This document shows positions 44,668 to 52,889 of a stretch of DNA of 64,000 nucleotides, one piece after another (position 1 is the stretch's first letter; every line of letters begins with the position of its first letter). The position numbers were made by a program, and so were the translations under genes. Origin of the DNA: Sphingobacterium multivorum (lineage in GTDB: Bacteria > Bacteroidota > Bacteroidia > Sphingobacteriales > Sphingobacteriaceae); NCBI RefSeq assembly GCF_039511225.1, contig NZ_CP154261.1, positions 3,968,001 through 4,032,000 of the forward strand, read 5' to 3'. The notes below the pieces were generated by a model. It ran no database searches and was not told the DNA's origin. It was given only the letters and a program-made list of their open reading frames with translations.

Positions 44668-44811
44668 GATTCTTAATTTTTAGGAGCAAGATAAAAACTT
44701 CTGTTCAAATATAGCGTAATGATTATTTACTATTTAATCGATTATTTATTTCAATAAACATACGACCTATTTTACCGAAAAATATTAACTTAAATACTAT
44801 AAACTTTAATC

Positions 44812-46068
44812 ATGCATATACTTAACGAAAACGGTCCACAACGGTGGCCTGCCTTTAGAAAATTAGGTTTTCGATTTCCCTTTATTTTCATTTTGTCGTT
44901 TATTCTTGTTTTTAATAACGGCACTTATCCGTTATATGGATATATCAGCACCCCTCTTACCCATTTTATGCAAAGGTTGACTCCCTGGTTTGCAGAAAAT
45001 ATATTGGGCTATTCTTACGACCACAGTATCTTCATCAACGGAAGTGGGGACACCTCCTATGCCTGGGTATGCTTATTGATTCTATTCATACTGGCATTAG
45101 TTGGGGCAGCTTTATGGTCCATATTAGATCGAAAAAGAGCGAACTATAATTTTCTTTTTTACTGGTTAACCACAGCAATACGCTATTATGTTGCTTTTAT
45201 GCTTATTAACTATGGCCTCATCAAACTCTTCTATATGCAAATGCAGCCACCGAGGTTAACGCAACTCCTGCAGCCATTGGGCGAGTATTCTCCTATGGGC
45301 CTCGCATGGACCTATATCGGTTATTCTCAAGGCTACAATATACTCATCGGCTCAATAGAAATATTATCGGGTCTATTGCTTTTCAGAAAGACGATGGTTT
45401 TCGGTGCGCTAATTACAGTTGCGACAAGTATCAATATTATGGCCGTCAACTATTTTTATGACGTCCCTGTCAAAATGCTCTCTACAGCACTCCTGCTACT
45501 TTCCATATTTCTACTGCTTCCCTACGTAAAAGCATTGTACGCAATTTTTATTTCAGGAAAACCTGTACAATTACTCCCTATTCAACAACCTCTATTCAAC
45601 AAAAGCTGGAAAAGAAAAAGTTTATTTATCGCCAAATTGGCCCTGTTAATTCTCTTTATGGTACAACAGGTCATGGGTATATGCAGTACAAAAAAAATGA
45701 TGGCTGAGTACCTAAAAAAATCATCTTTGTATGGAATTTACCGTATCGAAGAAGCGGGAACACCACGCAAAACAATCCCCGAAAATTGGCGACTTATTGT
45801 TTTTGAAATTGACAACAACAAGGTCTTAATACGCACCTCAGACTATAACCCACAAAAAGAGAGCGTTGTTATTGATGCGGTTGGAAAGAAAATCACCCTA
45901 AACAATTATCAATTTGATTATCAAATCAACCAAGATGGAAATATTCTTCTGACAAAAGCCTTTGATGACCATACAGAGCAAATTAAACTGATTAAACAAG
46001 ACGTGCAAGCCTTCGAATTAATGCAACGCAAGTTTCATTGGGTACAGGAATATCCCTATAATCGTTAA
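44812..46068 (+). CDS. Polytopic membrane protein with DoxX-like part and a soluble C-terminal domain
   Basis: A 418-residue inner-membrane protein with about eight hydrophobic helices (e.g. FPFIFILSFILVFNNGTYPLYGY, WVCLLILFILALVGAALWSIL, YVAFMLINYGLIKLFYMQM, ILIGSIEILSGLLLF, LLLLSIFLLLPYVKALYAIF), then a soluble C-terminal domain of about 120 residues after a last helix near 280-300 (LFIAKLALLILFMVQQVMG). The central helices resemble DoxX/DoxD. No enzymatic motif is visible. It is followed 33 bases later by an AraC-type gene, probably in one operon. Confidence 0.65.
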   Translation: MHILNENGPQRWPAFRKLGFRFPFIFILSFILVFNNGTYPLYGYISTPLTHFMQRLTPWFAENILGYSYDHSIFINGSGDTSYAWVCLLILFILALVGAALWSILDRKRANYNFLFYWLTTAIRYYVAFMLINYGLIKLFYMQMQPPRLTQLLQPLGEYSPMGLAWTYIGYSQGYNILIGSIEILSGLLLFRKTMVFGALITVATSINIMAVNYFYDVPVKMLSTALLLLSIFLLLPYVKALYAIFISGKPVQLLPIQQPLFNKSWKRKSLFIAKLALLILFMVQQVMGICSTKKMMAEYLKKSSLYGIYRIEEAGTPRKTIPENWRLIVFEIDNNKVLIRTSDYNPQKESVVIDAVGKKITLNNYQFDYQINQDGNILLTKAFDDHTEQIKLIKQDVQAFELMQRKFHWVQEYPYNR

Positions 46069-46101
46069 ATAAGAATCGTAAAAATTAAATAAAAACAAAT
46101 C

Positions 46102-46983
46102 GTGCACAACCTCCCTATCCAGCTCAAATTAACCATGTTTTACGCCGGAAATGTCTTGGTATATGGTGAACATGTGAAACATCTCGGTTTTTTATACCAA
46201 TCTTGGAACGTCAGAAATTACACCATTCAAGCTGCCGGAAATCAAGTTTTTGTTCTCACTTTATCACACTCAAAAGGTGGCATCCATCAAATTGACCAAC
46301 AGAATCATCAGCTGAAGGGTTATCAAATTCATTTAATCTTTCCAGGACAAACAAGTTCTTTTTCTTTTATTGAGGAAACCTTGGCCCATCAGTTTAAAAT
46401 TTCTAAACAAAATTTTGAAAAGCTTTGCCTTACCCTTCCGATTAATACAAAACTCCTGCGGGATCATCCTATACTTGACATCGCTCAGCATGAATTTGAA
46501 AAACTCCATAGTGAATTAACTAAAATCGGTTCAGAGCTTTGTCGTTTTCAGCCTCTATTTACAATCATAGGATCACGTACAGCAACTAGTTTGCAGGAAA
46601 TCAACCGTATCATGTTGAATAGAACTGGTCGTGTCCCACAACATTACCTACCGACTACGATGGATCGGCTTCTAGAGTTGATCGAGCTAAATTACAAACA
46701 GGAACACCAGGTGGCCTATTATGCGAATTTGCTCAATATGACCACGTATAGTCTTCGGAAGCTGACAAATCAACATATGGGTATTCTACCACTTAAACTG
46801 ATTCACAATCGCTTATTAAAGGAGGCGATGCATCTATTAAGCTTGGGGCCCAACCCAATCAAGGCTACTATGATTGAATTAGGCTTTCAGGAATTATCTA
46901 CATTCGCTCATTTTTTCAAGAAACGAACGCAGATGTCGCCATCGGAATATCAAAAAAAATCATTCCCTGCTTACTTACCATAA
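46102..46983 (+). CDS. AraC-family transcriptional regulator (GTG start)
   Basis: A 293-residue regulator. It reads from a GTG at 46102; the internal Met at residue 13 is an alternative. The N-terminal half resembles AraC effector or cupin-like domains (QVFVLTLSHSKGGIHQIDQQNHQLKGYQIHLIFPGQTSSFSF). The C-terminal 100 residues have both helix-turn-helix motifs (VAYYANLLNMTTYSLRKLTNQHMGILPLKLIHNRLLKEAM; IKATMIELGFQELSTFAHFFKKRTQMSPSEYQK). Close coupling with the DoxX-like membrane gene suggests it controls that gene or works with it. Confidence 0.88.
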   Translation: MHNLPIQLKLTMFYAGNVLVYGEHVKHLGFLYQSWNVRNYTIQAAGNQVFVLTLSHSKGGIHQIDQQNHQLKGYQIHLIFPGQTSSFSFIEETLAHQFKISKQNFEKLCLTLPINTKLLRDHPILDIAQHEFEKLHSELTKIGSELCRFQPLFTIIGSRTATSLQEINRIMLNRTGRVPQHYLPTTMDRLLELIELNYKQEHQVAYYANLLNMTTYSLRKLTNQHMGILPLKLIHNRLLKEAMHLLSLGPNPIKATMIELGFQELSTFAHFFKKRTQMSPSEYQKKSFPAYLP

Positions 46984-47018
46984 AAACGGCTCCACTCTGA
47001 TATAAGTGGGGCCTTTTT
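46982..47018. terminator. Terminator between convergent AraC-type and GH16 genes
   Basis: Imperfect stem AAAAACGGCTCCACT (46982-46996) with AGTGGGGCCTTTTT (47005-47018), immediately after the AraC stop codon and ending in five T. Confidence 0.7.
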
Positions 47019-47039
47019 ATACTCAAAATAGCTTACAGC

Positions 47040-48626
47040 CTATTTTTTCTTCAATGTGATATTATCCAAAAATGCGTTTTCCTTTCCGACATTGGTAAAT
47101 CCGATCCGAACTATTTTTTTATTCGGATTGATCTCCTTGCCAGTAACAAAATCAACGGCCTGTTTTCCACCTCTCTTTCCTGAGTCAGCTATTAAAGTCT
47201 TTAAATTCGATAACTTTCCTGTTACGACAGCGACATCATCCACTTCCGCCTGAACTTTGCCTCCATTACTCCAATAGACAAGCTTGAAGTCTTGTTGAGG
47301 ATTCAAATAAACATATTGCTCTATTTTTTGACCCGGCGAAAGTACCACCGCTTTACTCCCCATTTCTCCGCGCCCTTCTTCGATGACCGCTGCTCCTTCC
47401 CAAGGTGCAAGACCAGATTTACCCTCAAAATCTGGATTAGGCAATTCATTACCATTTTTTAAAGGCCAATTATACGCCCGAATATAATCGACCTCCATAT
47501 TGACTCCGCCTTCAGATCCATAGGCTCCAAGAAATACGTTCAAAAAGTGGTTGGGTGAATAAATCTGATTTTTATTCGTATACTCCTTGATCAGGTCTCC
47601 ATTGATATAATGTTTAATACTGGTAGGTGTCCACAATACCCCATGTGTTACCCATTGTCCGACATGTTCATATCCCTCCGCAATATGTGTAGCAAGATTA
47701 CGTTGAAATACCCCTTTTTGATCGACATGCCCATGTATCACAAATTGAGCCGTAATATATTCGAAAACGTCGATTTCAAAAAGCTGTCCCTTGGGGCGAA
47801 TGCCTTTAATTCCGTCGACTTCGGATCCTTCTTGAAGATAATAACGAATATCTGGTCCAGGTGAATCAAACCAAAAAGCTGTATTTGTTCCCTTGGGACT
47901 ACCTTGGCGGTTACGCCTTACCTTAACTTCAAAGTACCCACCTTTGCTGTTGTCCAGTAAATTTTCATTGGACTTCCAATCATAGGTTTGGATGGATGAA
48001 ATCTTCTGGTTGCCACCCTCCGTAAAAATCCGCTTGGGAATCGTATCATTGACATACAGATTGATCGCTGATCCATTTAAAGTATAAGCGGGTTGTGGCA
48101 AACGATCATGCAACATTTCATCCTTGGATTTTGCATTCAGATAGTTCAAAGATGAAAAATAGTTGGTCGTCCATTTATTCCGATTAAGTAATTGATCGTT
48201 AAATTCATCCTGCCAATAGACTTCCATACCAACAGGAACTGCTCTTGAACTTGGATTCTTTTGCTCTTCATCGAGTTCAGTATCATCCAGCTGCCACCTC
48301 TTGCTCGTATACACTTTTCCATTCGCCAAGGATTTTCCTGTAGCAGATTCTATCCAGATATAATAGGTCGTTTCAGGCTCCACCTGCTGAATATAATAAC
48401 GTTTGGCACCCTCTGCTAATATCGCATTGGCTGTTTGCGGTTTCTTATTCGTTTTTGCCCAAAAGACTTTCGCTCCGGACATGCTCGGTTGATTATCCTT
48501 CGTGTCTACACGGATCCAACTCCGGGTACCCAATAGCTGTAATGGCACAGTTGACCCTGTCGTTTGGGCTGATAACCCTAACACTGACATTACCTGAATA
48601 CCCGCAAGAAATAGATATTTTTTCAC
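47040..48626 (-). CDS. GH16-family exported glycosidase
   Basis: A probable endo-beta-glucanase or galactanase (laminarinase, agarase or related), 528 residues. It has a signal peptide (LFLAGIQVMSVLGLSAQ), an N-terminal beta-sandwich about 25-130 (possibly Fn3-like), and a GH16 jelly roll with YWQDEFNDQLLNRNKW and the catalytic signature E284-I-D286-V-F-E289 (ExDxxE form, nucleophile Glu284, acid/base Glu289). A C-terminal module (about 400-528, NPDFEGKSGLAPWEGAAVIEEG ... ENAFLDNITLKKK) looks like a carbohydrate-binding domain. It stands next to the ECF-regulated SusCD locus but is separated from it by one gene on the opposite strand. Confidence 0.88.
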   Translation of the reverse strand: MKKYLFLAGIQVMSVLGLSAQTTGSTVPLQLLGTRSWIRVDTKDNQPSMSGAKVFWAKTNKKPQTANAILAEGAKRYYIQQVEPETTYYIWIESATGKSLANGKVYTSKRWQLDDTELDEEQKNPSSRAVPVGMEVYWQDEFNDQLLNRNKWTTNYFSSLNYLNAKSKDEMLHDRLPQPAYTLNGSAINLYVNDTIPKRIFTEGGNQKISSIQTYDWKSNENLLDNSKGGYFEVKVRRNRQGSPKGTNTAFWFDSPGPDIRYYLQEGSEVDGIKGIRPKGQLFEIDVFEYITAQFVIHGHVDQKGVFQRNLATHIAEGYEHVGQWVTHGVLWTPTSIKHYINGDLIKEYTNKNQIYSPNHFLNVFLGAYGSEGGVNMEVDYIRAYNWPLKNGNELPNPDFEGKSGLAPWEGAAVIEEGRGEMGSKAVVLSPGQKIEQYVYLNPQQDFKLVYWSNGGKVQAEVDDVAVVTGKLSNLKTLIADSGKRGGKQAVDFVTGKEINPNKKIVRIGFTNVGKENAFLDNITLKKK

Positions 48627-48644
48627 AATTTTCTTATTTTATAA

Positions 48645-48684
48645 ACGAACAAACTATAGTCAATCTGCTTACGAACAGACTATA
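48645..48684 (-). repeat. Direct repeat upstream of the GH16 gene
   Basis: ACGAACAAACTATA (48645-48658) and ACGAACAGACTATA (48671-48684) differ at one base and lie 19-58 bases before the GH16 start codon. TATAGTC/GACTATA (48655-48684) also makes an inverted repeat. Possible regulator site or 5-prime UTR hairpin. Confidence 0.45.
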
Positions 48685-48889
48685 ACCTTACGATAATAAC
48701 GAGAATTATCAGCATTGACAACTCTGATCAAAACGCAACCGTTTGTTCAATTTAGCGATTCCAACAAATTGTGGGTCAATAACGGTTTATCCATCCTTAC
48801 GGCAGATAAGATAGTTAAATTATGTATATTGCTTTAAGCGGTTTGGTTTGACAATTCCGTCAGATACATCGATTAATTTTTAATACAAC

Positions 48890-49261
48890 ATGAATACACT
48901 AGATAATTTTAATCAGCCTGCAGATCTTGCGCAACATTGGGTTGACGCCTGGAACCAACACGATCTGGATACAATTATGCGACACTATAGTGAAGACATT
49001 GACTTTCGCTCCCCCTTTATTCAGAAAATGGGTGTGAATACGGCGGGAAATATAAACAACAAAGAAGAATTAAAAGCTTATTTTAAAAGCGCACTGGAAA
49101 AATATCCAGAACTTCATTTTGAGCTTTACCACATACTTACGGGCGTAAACTCCATGGTACTTTTCTATAAAAGCGTCAACGATTCGCTTTCCGCGGAATA
49201 TATGGAATTAGATGTACATGGAAAAATATGCAAAGTTTCAGCGCACTATAAGGGACTATAG
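48890..49261 (+). CDS. NTF2-like (SnoaL-type) protein
   Basis: A 123-residue cytoplasmic protein with the cone-shaped NTF2-like fold: ADLAQHWVDAWNQHDLDTIMRHYSEDIDFRSPF is the typical first helix-strand unit, and MVLFYKSVNDSLSAEYMELDVHGKICKVSAHY the last strands. Such proteins are ligand-binding or small isomerase-like; the function cannot be assigned. It lies alone on the plus strand between the GH16 gene and the SusCD-linked enzymes and ends in a good terminator. Confidence 0.8.
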   Translation: MNTLDNFNQPADLAQHWVDAWNQHDLDTIMRHYSEDIDFRSPFIQKMGVNTAGNINNKEELKAYFKSALEKYPELHFELYHILTGVNSMVLFYKSVNDSLSAEYMELDVHGKICKVSAHYKGL

Positions 49262-49263
49262 TG

Positions 49264-49300
49264 AAAAATCTCCACAGGACGATGACTTGTGGAGATTTTT
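49264..49300. terminator. Bidirectional terminator
   Basis: A 13-bp perfect stem AAAAATCTCCACA (49264-49276) and TGTGGAGATTTTT (49288-49300) between the convergent NTF2-like and glycosidase-like genes, with U-tracts in both directions. Confidence 0.85.
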
Positions 49301-49303
49301 AGG

Positions 49304-51298
49304 TTAATTTAAGGCGATACTGATTGCCTGCTGGCTCAAAATTGGTTTCTGAATGAGCCGACCATCTTGCTGTTTCACGATAAGAAACTCTTGCGTACCT
49401 TTCCGGGATACTTCAATATCAAACACTCGATCAAAGGCTTGTATTCGTCTAAGCCGCATATACTTCCACTCCTTTGGCAGACTGGGACTTATACTGAACT
49501 TTCGAAAACCAGTGGGTACAATATGAAATAATCCTTCCGTTATAACCCGGCAATACAAGGCACTTTCGGCACTTAAATGCCGTTGTCCACCTTCAGGCCA
49601 GGCCTCAACCGGATAGGGTACATGATCCCCCAAAAGACGCATCGAAGAGTAATACTTAAAATAAGGCAGCGCCCTTTCGGTTGCTCCCGTCATAAAAAAT
49701 CCCTTAAAGGCATATAAGGTTGCCCTATCCCAAAATACCTTATCTCCGGATTGTGTGAGGATACCATTGTTTGTCCAGAGATATTTTGATAATAAGGCGT
49801 CAATTGTTCCAGCACTCCGCTCGGTTATCCCCATGGTCATTGGCAAACATACCCAAGCCCTTAAGATGGTATTACCGTCGTAATAACGGTAGGTGGAATA
49901 GCCTTGCACATCAGCACCAAAATAACGCACAATCGAACGACGGAGTTCTTCGGCCCGCTTTCTGTATTGCTGAGAAAGATCCTCCTTTCCCAATTCATGA
50001 GCAAGGTCTGCCGCACTCTGATAAGCGCTATAGGCAATACTGTTTGTCGACAGATTAATTTTACCTGCCGGTGCTCTCCCTTCCAGTTCATCACTGTCCG
50101 ATCGATAAACTCCTTCACTTGTCTTCTGACGCTCCAGATACTCAAAACACCAGTGAATCAATGGCCATAATTCGACGGCAATATCTTTCTTGCCCAAGGC
50201 CAACGCATACCGGGATGCTCCATAGGCAATCATGGCCATGTCCCCCCTATCTTTAGCACCATTCCAATAACTATCGCCCTCCGCCACTATTGAGCTCGGA
50301 ATTGGTTTATAATCCGAATTCATAAAACGGGCAAAATGACGAAAGGAGTTTATGGCACTTTCGTTGCCGTTGCGATTGCCCAAGAAAGGAAAGAAAGGAT
50401 TGGCATATTCTGCCTGATCATTTGCCCAAATAGCAGCGTAGTAGCTTAAACCTCCGGGACCGTGCATCAATCCGCCCTTCGTATCATAAATACTTTCAGT
50501 TGCACGAATCTTAGCGAAAGCAAATGCTGTATTGATCGTATCATTGGGTGTTTCCAGTATTAGATCGTCGGCTAAACTTTTCACGAAATCCTCTCTTTTC
50601 TGCAATTCATAAGATGGAGAATACTGATAAACAGGCGTTGATATTTTCTTTCCCTCATACACAATATCAAACAGGTAACTTTGCTTTGGTTCGAGATTTG
50701 GCACTAGCGTATCCCGTAATAAGGCCTGTACAACATACGGCCCATATACACTTTTCGTCGGGTCAGACTCGAATTTCGAATACTTGTTCATCAGATCGAT
50801 TCGTACGGATTTACTCCCTGTATTCACCAGCTTAATGCGTTCAATCAAAACAGGTTTATCGACGGATGGGAATAACGTCCGCTCTACTTCCAGTGGTGAG
50901 TTCGTCGTCGAATAAACAGCTAATTTTCCGTCAAGTACAAAACGTAGCGGATACTCATCGACCGCTACGCCATCTACTTTTATCAATAAAGACTTATTAT
51001 CCTGAAAGGGTACGGTTAAACTTGCATGTGTATTGTTGGGAATTGTTCGTAACATCGGAAATACAACCTTCTTGTCCAATAAAAGCCGACCGTCGCGAAC
51101 ACCATAGTAAACGACAGCAGCCGATTGCAAACCTGCCATTTCCATATGATCTTCGTGATTCTCCCCCTGCTTAACCTTCCATTCAATCCTATTATCCTTT
51201 AATAGTGACCATTTTTTTGAATTTTGAGCTACCGTCGAATTGCACTGCAGTATTAAGCCAACGGCAACGATGCCCCAATAATATAATTTAATTTTCAT
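49304..51298 (-). CDS. Exported six-hairpin ((alpha/alpha)6) glycosidase-like enzyme, family unassigned
   Basis: A 664-residue exported protein, signal peptide about 1-24 (GIVAVGLILQCNSTVAQ). The first third is beta-rich (about 25-260) and the remainder is a helical barrel with acidic motifs that could be catalytic: YYAAIWANDQAEYANPFFPFLGN, EGDSYWNGAKDRGDMAMIAYG, VYRSDSDELEGRAP. This N-terminal beta-sandwich plus (alpha/alpha)6 layout is shared by GH78-, GH95- and GH94-type enzymes, but I cannot assign it to one. It is the terminal gene of the ECF-FecR-SusC-SusD operon and starts 6 bases after the upstream enzyme gene, so it very likely acts on the same glycan. Confidence 0.7.
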   Translation of the reverse strand: MKIKLYYWGIVAVGLILQCNSTVAQNSKKWSLLKDNRIEWKVKQGENHEDHMEMAGLQSAAVVYYGVRDGRLLLDKKVVFPMLRTIPNNTHASLTVPFQDNKSLLIKVDGVAVDEYPLRFVLDGKLAVYSTTNSPLEVERTLFPSVDKPVLIERIKLVNTGSKSVRIDLMNKYSKFESDPTKSVYGPYVVQALLRDTLVPNLEPKQSYLFDIVYEGKKISTPVYQYSPSYELQKREDFVKSLADDLILETPNDTINTAFAFAKIRATESIYDTKGGLMHGPGGLSYYAAIWANDQAEYANPFFPFLGNRNGNESAINSFRHFARFMNSDYKPIPSSIVAEGDSYWNGAKDRGDMAMIAYGASRYALALGKKDIAVELWPLIHWCFEYLERQKTSEGVYRSDSDELEGRAPAGKINLSTNSIAYSAYQSAADLAHELGKEDLSQQYRKRAEELRRSIVRYFGADVQGYSTYRYYDGNTILRAWVCLPMTMGITERSAGTIDALLSKYLWTNNGILTQSGDKVFWDRATLYAFKGFFMTGATERALPYFKYYSSMRLLGDHVPYPVEAWPEGGQRHLSAESALYCRVITEGLFHIVPTGFRKFSISPSLPKEWKYMRLRRIQAFDRVFDIEVSRKGTQEFLIVKQQDGRLIQKPILSQQAISIALN

Positions 51299-51304
51299 GA
51301 CGAT

Positions 51305-52828
51305 CTATAATTGCGTAGCTACCGTATATTGCATATCGCGGTCAATCTTCACCTCGATATAGCTGTAAGTAAAACCATTTTTCTGACCGATACGACTTTT
51401 CTTCTTGATGCCATTACAGTAAAGATAAGGGTGACTTCCCGGAAAACCAGCCTGCCAGTACTGTATTGCTTCTCCGCCACTGTATGACAGGGTAGTCTCC
51501 GATAGGCCACGTTGCGCTACCGTAAACATTGCCCCACCAATCTTGACATTCGACACCTTCACCCGACCAATTTTCTGAGGAAGGTGGGAGCAAGTTTCTA
51601 AAGAATTACCTTTTATACCAGGGTTGATCCCCATCATATCCTGCACAACATTACTGATCAGCACAAAGGAAACTTCGGGGTAATCACCATTGGTGCCTGT
51701 TAACGTAGCCATGGCATGCACCGTATTAATTTTGGATATAATATATTTCAGCCATTTCCAACCTCGTTCGTTCTGACCATATTTGAAAAACAATTCTGGA
51801 ACATATGTGATTGATTCAATATTTTCGGGCAGCCCTTCTTTTGAGCCAAGTTGTGCATCGATATAATCCAAATATTTCAGATGCCTATGTGATCGCTGGT
51901 CGGTAATTTCTTTTAAGGGCAGAAACCAAGAATTTTCTTTTCCCCAACCAGACACCGGGAGATTATTTTTATCGTAGCCTCGGTTATACAGTCCCTTGTT
52001 GCCTTTTATGCCCCATACTGTGTTGAAATAGTTCCACAAGGTCTGGGCTTTTTTAGCGTAGTTCCTAGCCTGGTTTTTCTTGCCACCCCATGCAGAAAGT
52101 TTAGCGAAGGCCAAATAGGCTTGATACTGACTACCAATACCGTCACCGGCTTCAATTAAGGTTTGGTCACGATGTTCATTGTAGGTGGCCGTGCCTTTGA
52201 AAATATTACCCGAACCATCGCTTTCGGGCACACCATTTGGCGCTTTAACATCATGCAATGCCACAAAATCACTCACCGCTTTTGTGTTGAATAACAACAA
52301 AGCCGGATCGTTAAGATAGCGTTGATCTTTGGTCCAGTCATAGAGCTGAGCACTCTTTTCAACCAACTCAAACACTGCCGGTATCTCGCGGACAAAGTCA
52401 TCGTCATTTCTGTAGTCCAACGTATAAGGGCTACCATCAAAATTGATCGCCCACAAAGGAAACCACTTTCGTTCCTTAGTAGCACTTGCCGCGAAGAAAC
52501 GAAGCATCGTAAAATTCTCTTCTTCCAAACCCAACAGATGCGCTCCTACCGCTTGATGACAAAAATCACGCGAATAGAAGGCCGTTCGCAAAGGATATCC
52601 CGCCCAATAGGCCGGTTGATACAAAGCGCTGTCTGCGGATTGATTTTTCTTGTAAACATTCACCGGCCCCCGCGTTCCCGTAACAACAAAAGATCGCGCT
52701 TTTTGCTTAGCCCAGTCGAAGACCTCTTGGAGTTCCTTTTGGTCCGTATCGATTGAAATATCTTGCTTCTGAGCAAACACACTGACAGAAAGCACAGTCT
52801 GTACCGTAAATAATAAAAAGGTTTTCAT
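51305..52828 (-). CDS. Exported helical-barrel protein, glycosidase-like, family unassigned
   Basis: About 507 residues with a signal peptide (FLLFTVQTVLSVSVFAQ). The body is helical with repeated aromatic and acidic motifs (YWAGYPLRTAFYSRDFCHQAVGAHLLGLEEENF; DYRNDDDFVREIPAVFELV; NGVPESDGSGNIFKGTATYNEHRDQTLIEAGDGIGSQYQAYL), consistent with an (alpha/alpha)6 toroid of a glycosidase or lyase. I do not recognise the family. The ATG at 52828 is preferred to an in-frame TTG at 52840. It lies between SusD and the 664-residue enzyme, with a hairpin between it and SusD. Confidence 0.7.
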   Translation of the reverse strand: MKTFLLFTVQTVLSVSVFAQKQDISIDTDQKELQEVFDWAKQKARSFVVTGTRGPVNVYKKNQSADSALYQPAYWAGYPLRTAFYSRDFCHQAVGAHLLGLEEENFTMLRFFAASATKERKWFPLWAINFDGSPYTLDYRNDDDFVREIPAVFELVEKSAQLYDWTKDQRYLNDPALLLFNTKAVSDFVALHDVKAPNGVPESDGSGNIFKGTATYNEHRDQTLIEAGDGIGSQYQAYLAFAKLSAWGGKKNQARNYAKKAQTLWNYFNTVWGIKGNKGLYNRGYDKNNLPVSGWGKENSWFLPLKEITDQRSHRHLKYLDYIDAQLGSKEGLPENIESITYVPELFFKYGQNERGWKWLKYIISKINTVHAMATLTGTNGDYPEVSFVLISNVVQDMMGINPGIKGNSLETCSHLPQKIGRVKVSNVKIGGAMFTVAQRGLSETTLSYSGGEAIQYWQAGFPGSHPYLYCNGIKKKSRIGQKNGFTYSYIEVKIDRDMQYTVATQL

Positions 52829-52849
52829 AAGGAGTAGCAATTTAATAAA

Positions 52850-52878
52850 CCAAGGATCTGCATTGGGCAGACCCTTGG
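52850..52878 (-). terminator. Stem-loop between SusD and the downstream enzyme genes
   Basis: CCAAGG-A-TCTGC (52850-52861) pairs with GCAGA-C-CCTTGG (52867-52878): 11 pairs with one mismatch. No T-run, so probably an attenuator or an RNA-processing/stability element that lowers enzyme expression relative to SusCD. Confidence 0.5.
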
Positions 52879-52889
52879 AGGTTGGTTGA

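Noticed and set aside
52322..52756. 144-residue plus-strand open frame
   Set aside because: Antisense of the exported enzyme gene at 51305-52828, rich in Arg and Ile as expected for a shadow frame.
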